Positions 11,881-18,495 of a stretch of DNA of 64,000 nucleotides are shown piece after piece. Position 1 is the stretch's first letter. Each line of letters starts with the position of its first letter. The position numbers and the translations under genes were made by a program. The notes below the pieces were generated by a model. It saw nothing but the letters and a program-made list of their open reading frames with translations, made no database searches and was not told where the DNA came from. Origin of the DNA: Chryseobacterium sp. MYb264 (GTDB taxonomy: Bacteria > Bacteroidota > Bacteroidia > Flavobacteriales > Weeksellaceae); assembly GCF_035974275.1 (NCBI RefSeq), contig NZ_CP142422.1, positions 1,178,001 through 1,242,000 on the forward strand, in the 5' to 3' direction.

Positions 11881-11954
11881 TTTACCGAGCAATCGTTACC
11901 TATGATTTCAAGAGATTGCTTCTTCACTTTGTTCATCACAATGACGGCAGACTA

Positions 11955-12056
11955 CTCCCCTAGCCCCGATTGAAACGACATCCTTTTTGGTTGCGGGCGG
12001 AGCAAAGCGGAGCCCGTAACCAAAAAGATACAGTGGAAAGCGGGATTAAGCTCCTA
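11955..12056. repeat. Dispersed palindromic element, copy 1
   Basis: The element has conserved outer segments (CCCCTAGCCCCGAT at the left, GATACAGTGGAAAGCGGG at the right) around a long hairpin. The arms are 11983-11998 and 12012-12027, 16 bp with a single G-U pair. A second copy at 24311-24413 keeps the outer segments but has different arm sequence that still pairs. It ends 13 bases before the M28 peptidase stop codon and could influence its 3' end. Confidence 0.75.
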
Positions 12057-12068
12057 AAAACTGTATAT

Positions 12069-13646
12069 TTAAAATCCTTTAGAATCTCTTCTCGGTTGTC
12101 TTACTTCAGGCCATTTCGTCGTCTGCCCTTTATCATCAACAGGCATTGCACGCTTTTCTCTGTTGGTAAATTCAGGATCTTCAGAAGCCATATACGCCAG
12201 CGTTGCGGTTAAAACGACATTGCTTTTCACTTCATCGAAAACAATCTTATCATAAGTATCTTTCGTGGTATGCCATGTATATCCGAAATATCCCCAATTT
12301 AAAGAGCTTAAAGAAAAGCCGGGAACACCGGCAGCTACAAACGAAGCATGGTCAGAACCACCTCCACCCGGCATTCCAGGGAAGTCAGTTTTAATTTGAT
12401 CTTTGATATTTTTTGGTACTGCATTCAGCCACTTTCCGATGTAATCATAAGCATTAACAAACCCTTGTCCGCTGATGTTCACCACTCTTCCCGTTCCGTT
12501 ATCCTGATTGAAAACCGCCTGAGTTCCTTTGATAATTTCCGGATTATCAGCAACAAAACCTCGCGAACCGTTCAAGCCTTGTTCTTCGCTTCCCCAAAGT
12601 CCGACAACAATGGTTCGTTTATTATTAGGATAATATTTTTTAAGAATTCTCATCGTTTCAAGCATTGTTAAAACACCTGTTCCATTATCTGTCGCGCCCT
12701 GAGCACCGTCCCAAGAATCTAAATGAGCAGAAAGAACAACATATTCATTAGGTTTTTCTTTTCCTTTAATCATCCCGATGGTGTTAAAAGTTTTCGCATC
12801 AGGAAGAACTTTTGACTGAGTATCAACCTTAATTTTCGGTTTTGCCCCATTTTCAGACATTCTGTACAGCAATCCGTAATCTTCAACATCAATATCGAAC
12901 ATTGGAATTTTACTTGTTTTAGCTCCGAAAATTCTGTTGGCTCCCATAATTCCTGTCCAGTTGGAAATGGCAATTCCTACAGCTCCTGCTTTTTCCAATG
13001 CTTCAGGTAATGTAGTATTATCGTACCCTATATTTTTCACATAATCATTGAAATCTTTGGTTGCCTTTTCTTTTTCTGCTTTTAATTTTTCATACAGTTC
13101 AGGTGTTGCAAATTCCTTGATCTGCTCATTAGAACGCCCGATTTTTTGATATTGAGCCATTAAAACAATTTTTCCTTTTACAGAAGGCAACCATTTATCA
13201 AACTCAGCTTTAGAAGAAACTTTAGGAAGAATCACCACTTCAGCTTCTATTGCTTTTTTGGTTGAAGGACTCCACGCCAGCTGCGTTGCCGATAAAGATT
13301 TTACTCTCGGATAGGTCATATCTACATGCGTAATTCCTCTCTGCCATCCTTTCCAGGTTCCGAACTGCTGTAAATCAGCATCAATTTCCCATGAACGGAG
13401 CTTGTTCGCCGTCCATTCATTAGCAGCAAGCATTTCAGGAGTCCCCACAAGACGGGGACCTACACCATCGAGAAGCTCATACGCCATTCCTTCCAATTGG
13501 GAATTCGTATTTACTTCATTAACAAAATTTTGAATAACGGGATTAAGCTTTTCATTGGAATCTACCGTAATCTGCGCCCATGAAAACTGTGTCGCCAGAA
13601 CAACAACAGGCATGGCAAAAAATCTGTTTATCTTCATAATAGTCAT
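12069..13646 (-). CDS. Secreted M28-family zinc metallopeptidase
   Basis: A probable exported aminopeptidase/carboxypeptidase of family M28. The N-terminus has a signal peptide ending near FSWAQ (residues 4-25); the Met at residue 4 (13637) is an equally plausible start. A protease-associated insert lies at about 130-250. Zinc-site residues in the usual order are H308 (SAHLDSWDG), D320 (ATDNGTG), the catalytic E354 with E355 (GSEEQG), D382 (NQDNGTG) and H433 (GSDHASF). The length (525 aa) is normal. It stands alone on the minus strand and is convergent with the tex-RDD unit. The substrate cannot be told from sequence. Confidence 0.92.
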   Translation of the reverse strand: MTIMKINRFFAMPVVVLATQFSWAQITVDSNEKLNPVIQNFVNEVNTNSQLEGMAYELLDGVGPRLVGTPEMLAANEWTANKLRSWEIDADLQQFGTWKGWQRGITHVDMTYPRVKSLSATQLAWSPSTKKAIEAEVVILPKVSSKAEFDKWLPSVKGKIVLMAQYQKIGRSNEQIKEFATPELYEKLKAEKEKATKDFNDYVKNIGYDNTTLPEALEKAGAVGIAISNWTGIMGANRIFGAKTSKIPMFDIDVEDYGLLYRMSENGAKPKIKVDTQSKVLPDAKTFNTIGMIKGKEKPNEYVVLSAHLDSWDGAQGATDNGTGVLTMLETMRILKKYYPNNKRTIVVGLWGSEEQGLNGSRGFVADNPEIIKGTQAVFNQDNGTGRVVNISGQGFVNAYDYIGKWLNAVPKNIKDQIKTDFPGMPGGGGSDHASFVAAGVPGFSLSSLNWGYFGYTWHTTKDTYDKIVFDEVKSNVVLTATLAYMASEDPEFTNREKRAMPVDDKGQTTKWPEVRQPRRDSKGF

Positions 13647-14087
13647 TGATTGGCCTAAAGATAAAGAGATTCGGGGAGCGGGAAAAATATTTATAGGGAT
13701 TTGTGAGTGGCAGATGTGCGTTTGTAGCCGGTAGACATTACAGACCTTCCCTGAAATCCTGCATAGCTTATGGCAGGACAGTCAAGTATTTGGAAATACA
13801 TCATATCCTCCTAAAAAACGGAGAAGCCGTGTTTAGTGTTTCACCGGATTTATATTTCTTTTCTGCACCTTTCCCTAGCTACTGCCATGCTCCTTTGGAC
13901 GGACTTTCAATTCCTGCTCTGAAAAAAATTCCATAAAGACGCTTGTCTTTAGGGTAATATCCCAAAACTAAGCTTACATTTAGCCCTGTTTAGCTTTTGA
14001 TCAGAGAGACATCGTAAAGCTCGGCGGCAAAAGACAGGAAAGAACTGTCTTTACTTGTTAAAATAACTTATAAAAATACCGATAACA
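13647..14087. other. Intergenic region, no supported gene
   Basis: This is 441 bases between divergent genes. A 77-codon plus-strand frame (13703-13936) exists but has no recognisable motif, signal peptide or start context. The region must hold promoters for both neighbours; no exact TAnnTTTG box was found. Confidence 0.5.
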
Positions 14088-14720
14088 ATGAATTTTAAAA
14101 TTAAGCTTCTACTTATTGCCGGCATGATGAGTCTGCATGCCCATGCCCAGACTGAAACCGGTGTTTACTTTTCTAACGACAGAAAATTCAGGGAAATCCT
14201 AAAGAATCCGGGTAATCCCCTGGAGGGGTATCCCGTTATGATTGTAAAGATAAAGGCTTCCCAATCCGGAAGTTACTTTTGGTATCTTAATGAAAGTAAA
14301 GCGACAAAAAAATCGTTTTTCGATGATCATCCAAAAGATCTGCATGCGGGGATCTATCTTCAGGAGCCTGGCGGGCTACTGCCGGTGATCACATTTAAGG
14401 ATTTTGCAGAAGGCCTGGCTCAGCCCCGGTATCTTATTAACCATTGTGAAATTGCCGATGCGGATAAGGATGGTTTTCCTGAGTTTTATCTCACCTATTT
14501 TACAGATTCCGACGGGCTGGATGCTAAACCCCTGAAAGTTATTGTGTACACCAAAAAATCCAGAACCTCCTTCCAGAAATCAAAAATTACAGGATGGCTT
14601 TCTTTTCAGCCTGAAGATCCTTACCGTGAAGAAAAGGATCAGCATTTTAAATCACTGCCTGCTGCAGTACAAATGAAAGCCCAAAAGATAATAAAAGATG
14701 CTAAAAAAGAACTGCTTTAA
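14088..14720 (+). CDS. Secreted hypothetical protein with acidic calcium-loop-like segment
   Basis: The protein is 210 aa with a clear signal peptide (MNFKIKLLLIAGMMSLHAHAQ, cleavage after residue 21). I do not recognise the family. The mature part is mixed alpha/beta in character. It contains DADKDGFPEFYLTYFTDSDG (about 125-144), an Asp-rich loop of the kind found in EF-hand or integrin-like calcium sites. The C-terminus is Lys-rich. No operon partner lies nearby. It is likely a periplasmic or surface protein. The GC content is somewhat higher than in neighbouring genes. Confidence 0.7.
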   Translation: MNFKIKLLLIAGMMSLHAHAQTETGVYFSNDRKFREILKNPGNPLEGYPVMIVKIKASQSGSYFWYLNESKATKKSFFDDHPKDLHAGIYLQEPGGLLPVITFKDFAEGLAQPRYLINHCEIADADKDGFPEFYLTYFTDSDGLDAKPLKVIVYTKKSRTSFQKSKITGWLSFQPEDPYREEKDQHFKSLPAAVQMKAQKIIKDAKKELL

Positions 14721-14893
14721 TCATTGAGAAGAACAGGAATGCCCGCGCGGGTCTTATAATATGTTTCTTCTGCAAAAGGAAAGAAAAGAGAAAATAGGCG
14801 GAGCATGGTGCGCTTTATAGAGAGGTCTGTGATGGGTTAAACCAAAAGCAGAGGATAATGATGCGCCGGAGAAACATTGAGAAGAATACAAAA

Positions 14894-14920
14894 TAAAAAA
14901 ACCGACTTAAAAAGCCGGTT
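14894..14920 (-). terminator. Terminator of histone-like gene
   Basis: The stem is 14914-14920 with 14900-14906 (7 bp, one G-U). On the minus strand a T run follows (A run 14894-14900 on plus). It lies 10 bases beyond the stop codon. Confidence 0.75.
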
Positions 14921-14929
14921 CTGGAACAA

Positions 14930-15106
14930 TTATTTTTTTGATTCCTCAACAGAAACTTTTCTGAATTCTTTGAACAATTTGCTAAGTTCTAAAGCTGATT
15001 TACGAGCTCTTGTTCCTGCAGCCTTGTTTCCTTTTTCAGCTTGTTGGTTTGCTTCAGCAGCGAATGCTTCAAATTCCGCGTTGATTTTTTCAATTAGTTC
15101 TTTCAT
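14930..15106 (-). CDS. Histone H1-like small basic protein
   Basis: This is a 58-residue gene. The translation starts MKELIEKINAEFEAF and ends with KSALELSKLFKEFRKVS and then VEESKK. The middle is Ala/Lys-rich (QQAEKGNKAAGTRARK). This matches the short histone H1-like (Hc1-type) proteins common in Flavobacteriia, thought to bind DNA and help compact the nucleoid. It has its own complete promoter (TTG-N20-TATATTTG at 15157-15127) and its own hairpin terminator, so it is a monocistronic, probably highly expressed gene. The family name comes from recognition of the sequence and was not tested by a search. Confidence 0.88.
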   Translation of the reverse strand: MKELIEKINAEFEAFAAEANQQAEKGNKAAGTRARKSALELSKLFKEFRKVSVEESKK

Positions 15107-15453
15107 TATTTTTAAAATTTAGGCTGCAAATATAGGTTTTATGGCGATTCCAGCCAACTTTGACGGAAAAACTTTATCACATTTATTGAATTTTAATAAC
15201 CTTCTCATCATTCTCTCCTCATTTTCTGATCAAAATCATCAATTTTTAAGCAAAACCTTTGCTGGTAAGCTTTTATAATGGTATTCATTTATGAAAAGGA
15301 ATATTCTGAAAATCAATCGGTCTGAATGGATAAATTACCCCTCTCCGCTATTTGATATACGAACGTAAAAAATAATCATTTATTAAATTAATCGCAATTT
15401 ACTTTAAGATAACAGATCTTTATTTATATTTGATTTTCATAATTTTAAACAAC
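15107..15453. other. Intergenic region between divergent genes
   Basis: It holds the histone-like gene promoter (15127-15157, minus) and a TATATTTG -7 box at 15425-15432 (plus) ahead of the AraC gene. Nothing else is recognisable. Confidence 0.6.
15127..15157 (-). promoter_or_regulatory. Promoter of histone-like gene
   Basis: On the minus strand a TTG (15157-15155) is followed after exactly 20 bases by TATATTTG (15134-15127), an exact match to the Bacteroidota TTG / TAnnTTTG promoter. The start codon is 20 bases downstream. Confidence 0.8.
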
Positions 15454-16374
15454 ATGAGCGATCAGCTGGAAACTATTGGTGATTATTATAAAAAAATTAA
15501 GGACGGAAATGTAACGATATTTGAAACCGATGATTTTAAAGCCGGAACTTCCCACTTTAATATTACTATGCGAAAATACTGTAACTTTAAAAGTCCTTAT
15601 AACCGCAGAGATTACTACCGCGTGAGCCTTATTATCGGTAAAGGAATATTTCAATACGGGAATCAGACGTTATACATAGATCAGCCCACTTTATTTTTCC
15701 CATCGCTTACTATACCTTATACCTGGGAGTGCCAGGATGAAATTCAGGAGGGATACTCCTGTCTTTTTAATCAGGAATTTTTTAATGGCAATTCAGAATT
15801 GCAGTTTTTTAAGAAAACATCTTTGTTCAAAGAATGGGGTGCTCCGTTGGTTGCGCTTTCAGAAGAGCAGGCTGGACTTGCCATGCTTTATTTCGAGCAA
15901 ATTTATAAGCTTAATAATTCATCGTATCCTTTTCGTTGCAGCGGTATCAAAAGTAACCTGGCTTCAGTTCTTCATTTGGCGCTGGAACACCGAATGGAAG
16001 ATGTGAGCATGAATGACCTTCCCGCCAATGTTCGACTTTACCGAATGTTTGATGAATTACTGAACAAACAATTTCCGGTAGATTCTCCCGCCTATCCGCT
16101 GGAACTGAAGACCGCATCTGATTTTGCCGATCATCTGCATGTTCATGTCAATCATTTAAATTCATCTGTAAAGTCCATTACCAATCTTACAACCACTCAA
16201 ATCATCAAGGAAAGAATGGTTGAAGAATCTAAAAACCTTTTAAAATATACCAATTGGGATATTGCTGAGGTGGGTTACACTCTTGGATTTGAACAACCTT
16301 CTCATTTTAACAATTTCTTTAAAAAACATACCAGCACTTCCCCACTTCAGTTTAAAAAAGCATTAATTATTTGA
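15454..16374 (+). CDS. AraC-family transcriptional regulator
   Basis: The ATG at 15454 (MSDQLETIGDYYKK, 306 aa) is preferred over one 24 bases upstream because a TATATTTG box at 15425-15432 would place the transcript start close to the upstream ATG. The N-terminal part (about 30-150) is a cupin-like sensing region with FPSLTIPYTWEC. The C-terminal part (about 205-300) is the double helix-turn-helix, ending in the AraC signature IAEVGYTLGFEQPSHFNNFFKKHTSTSPLQF split over its last 60 residues. It is followed 81 bases later by a Bcr/CflA efflux gene on the same strand, which is the likely target. Confidence 0.9.
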   Translation: MSDQLETIGDYYKKIKDGNVTIFETDDFKAGTSHFNITMRKYCNFKSPYNRRDYYRVSLIIGKGIFQYGNQTLYIDQPTLFFPSLTIPYTWECQDEIQEGYSCLFNQEFFNGNSELQFFKKTSLFKEWGAPLVALSEEQAGLAMLYFEQIYKLNNSSYPFRCSGIKSNLASVLHLALEHRMEDVSMNDLPANVRLYRMFDELLNKQFPVDSPAYPLELKTASDFADHLHVHVNHLNSSVKSITNLTTTQIIKERMVEESKNLLKYTNWDIAEVGYTLGFEQPSHFNNFFKKHTSTSPLQFKKALII

Positions 16375-16413
16375 TTTTTGTAATTTTTACTTTGTCTTTT
16401 AAAATTCACTTTT

Positions 16414-16440
16414 ATGATGCTTGATTTAATTTTGCATCAT
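16414..16440 (+). promoter_or_regulatory. Candidate operator/promoter of efflux gene
   Basis: A perfect 7-bp inverted repeat (ATGATGC 16414-16420, GCATCAT 16434-16440) with centres 20 bp apart flanks TAATTTTG (16427-16434), a match to TAnnTTTG. The layout suits a dimeric regulator controlling the downstream MFS gene. This is inference from geometry only. Confidence 0.45.
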
Positions 16441-16455
16441 TAAAATGAAAAGAAA

Positions 16456-17661
16456 ATGTTGAAAGAAGCATCCGAACAAAGAATCAGACTTGTAACCATC
16501 ATGGCATTTGTTTCCATTCCACTTTCGGGATTTGTTACAGATATTTACCTGCCTTCCTTTCCGTCGATGGCGAAGGGGTTATGCGTTTCTGAAAAAGATA
16601 TCCAGATGACCCTAACCTCGTATTTATTAAGCTATGGAGTCACGCAGCTGTTCATTGGAAGTATCCTGGACAGCATCGGCAGATACCGCCCCAAGCTTAT
16701 TGCGCTATTGCTTTTGGTAATAAGCAGTTTACTGATTACCATGACCGACAGTATTTTACTGATCTCTATTCTGAGAATTCTTCAGGGAATTGCCGTTTCA
16801 GTTCTTGTCGTTTCTACAAGGGCTATTTTCGTAGATCTTTATGATGCTGAACGGGTAAAACACTATCTCAGTTACTTTACCATCGTCTGGTCATGTGGTC
16901 CTATTTTAGCTCCGTTTTTAGGAGGATATTTAGAAAAACTGTTCAACTGGCATGCGAATTTCCACTTTCTGGCGATCTATGCCGGTGCTTTGTTATTATT
17001 TGAATTGTTTTTCAGCGGAGAAAGTTTACCGCAAAAGAAAAAATTCAGTCTTTCAGAAAATCTGAATCTTTATCAGATGATGCTTAAGAATAAAATTTTC
17101 ATCCTCGGAATTCTGATTTTAGGTTTAAGTTATTCTATTGTAATGGTTTTCAATATTACCGGGCCGTTTATTATCGAAAATACTTTTCATTACAATTCTG
17201 TCATCATAGGATATTGTACATTGATTCTTGGTTTTTCATGGATGATCGGAGGCATTATCGGTAAAAAAAGGCTTTCATTGCCCGATAATGCCCGTGCCTT
17301 GCATCCCGTTATTTTACAGTCCTTATTGATTACTGCCCTGCTTATCACGAGTTATTTTACCGAAAGTCTCTTTATTCTGATTCCCTTTGCATTTATCATT
17401 CATATCTGCTCTGGTGTTCTATACACTTCTTTTTTCACCACAAGTATGCTTCATTTCCCTAAGAATGCAGGTACAGCCGGTGGATTTATGGGCGGACTGG
17501 TCTATATTATTACTTCTATTACGAATTTTATGATTTCTGTTACGGGTTCTGTTACCCATCAAAAAGATCTTTCGTGGCGATATCTTATTATTGCAGTTAT
17601 TCTTTTTTGGGTCATTATCATCCTCAACAAAGCATTAAAAAAAGAAAAAACAGAGCGGTAG
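16456..17661 (+). CDS. MFS efflux transporter, Bcr/CflA family
   Basis: An inner-membrane proton-coupled drug exporter of the 12-helix DHA1 type. It is 401 aa. The first helix carries the family signature FVTDIYLPSFPSMAKGL. Motif A is degenerate (LDSIGRYRPK, about 75-84), and motif C-like GPILAPFLGGYLE is at about 150. Hydrophobic segments continue to the C-terminus, which ends in a Lys-rich tail. It follows an AraC regulator, and a second AraC/Bcr-CflA pair occurs at 47365-49563. The substrate is unknown. The stop codon lies inside the loop of the terminator hairpin. Confidence 0.9.
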   Translation: MLKEASEQRIRLVTIMAFVSIPLSGFVTDIYLPSFPSMAKGLCVSEKDIQMTLTSYLLSYGVTQLFIGSILDSIGRYRPKLIALLLLVISSLLITMTDSILLISILRILQGIAVSVLVVSTRAIFVDLYDAERVKHYLSYFTIVWSCGPILAPFLGGYLEKLFNWHANFHFLAIYAGALLLFELFFSGESLPQKKKFSLSENLNLYQMMLKNKIFILGILILGLSYSIVMVFNITGPFIIENTFHYNSVIIGYCTLILGFSWMIGGIIGKKRLSLPDNARALHPVILQSLLITALLITSYFTESLFILIPFAFIIHICSGVLYTSFFTTSMLHFPKNAGTAGGFMGGLVYIITSITNFMISVTGSVTHQKDLSWRYLIIAVILFWVIIILNKALKKEKTER

Positions 17662-17674
17662 TCTCTGTTTTTTT
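17645..17674 (+). terminator. Terminator overlapping end of efflux gene
   Basis: The stem AACAGAG / CTCTGTT is flanked by an A run and followed by TTTTTTT. The gene's stop codon sits in the loop. It can act in both directions. Confidence 0.85.
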
Positions 17675-17868
17675 ATCAATAATTGCTATTTTTTTGAAGC
17701 TTTTTGGCTTCCGAACCGAAATGAACTCAAAGAGTGCCTTCCAGCCTGGCAGGGAACATCAACAAAGCATTAAAAAAAAAAAGGCTTGCTTATTTTTTCG
17801 AAAAGAACGAAAATGACGGCGATCACTTCTGTATTCCTGTATCGTTCGAAGAATCCGTTTTTGAAAAA

Positions 17869-18480
17869 TCACAACTCATGGATCATCCTGAAGGTCATAT
17901 TAATACGCGGCTTGATCACCTGGCTTGATTTGGCAATACGATGTTCCCAATTGATCTGTAAATCTCCTTTCATGATAAGCAAAGAGCCGTGCTGCAGCGG
18001 CAGACTATATTTCTTATGATGATCGTCTACTTTTCTGAAATCAAAATTCCGCTCTTCACCGAGGCTCACCGAAGCAATTACGGGGCGATTTCCCAATTCG
18101 CTTTCCTTATCCCGATGCCAGGCTACGGAATCGTTACCGTCGCGGTATAAATTCAGCAAAACGGAATTAAAAGTATATCCGGAATATTTTTCAATCTTCA
18201 GTTTTAAATTTAATAATTCCGGAGACCATTGGTTAACACTGAATACACCGCCTCCCAGATGATAGGTCTTACTTTCATTACCGTACCAGGCTGTTAAACG
18301 GGGAGTGAGAACCGTTTTATCATACATTTTCTGAGTATTCTGCTTCCAGGGAGTTTCATTCAGTAATTTTTCCTGAAGCTTTGAAGCCTCTTTTTCTGAT
18401 AAAAAATGGTTCGTATATTCTAACAATTCCTCAGGAAACTGGTAAAAATCATCGGAATTGAATAAACTTAGCTGACTCAC
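17869..18480 (-). CDS. alkB: AlkB-like 2-oxoglutarate/Fe(II) dioxygenase
   Basis: Probable DNA/RNA alkylation-repair enzyme that oxidatively removes methyl groups from 1-meA and 3-meC. It is 203 aa, the normal length. Iron ligands are H122 and D124 (VAWHRDKE) and H180 (NWEHRIAK). The 2-oxoglutarate-binding arginines fit R192 and R198 (PRINMTFRMI). It also has the conserved LLNLYRDGNDS strand before the HxD motif. It lies 15 bases after the start side of the AsmA gene's 3' end on the same strand, so the two may share a transcript. Confidence 0.93.
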   Translation of the reverse strand: MSQLSLFNSDDFYQFPEELLEYTNHFLSEKEASKLQEKLLNETPWKQNTQKMYDKTVLTPRLTAWYGNESKTYHLGGGVFSVNQWSPELLNLKLKIEKYSGYTFNSVLLNLYRDGNDSVAWHRDKESELGNRPVIASVSLGEERNFDFRKVDDHHKKYSLPLQHGSLLIMKGDLQINWEHRIAKSSQVIKPRINMTFRMIHEL

Positions 18481-18495
18481 TGTTTTTTCTTGAAT

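Noticed and set aside
13703..13936. 77-codon plus-strand frame
   Set aside because: Composition and lack of start context or motif do not support a gene.
14877..15122. 81-codon plus-strand frame
   Set aside because: It is the antisense shadow of the histone H1-like gene on the minus strand (14930-15106).
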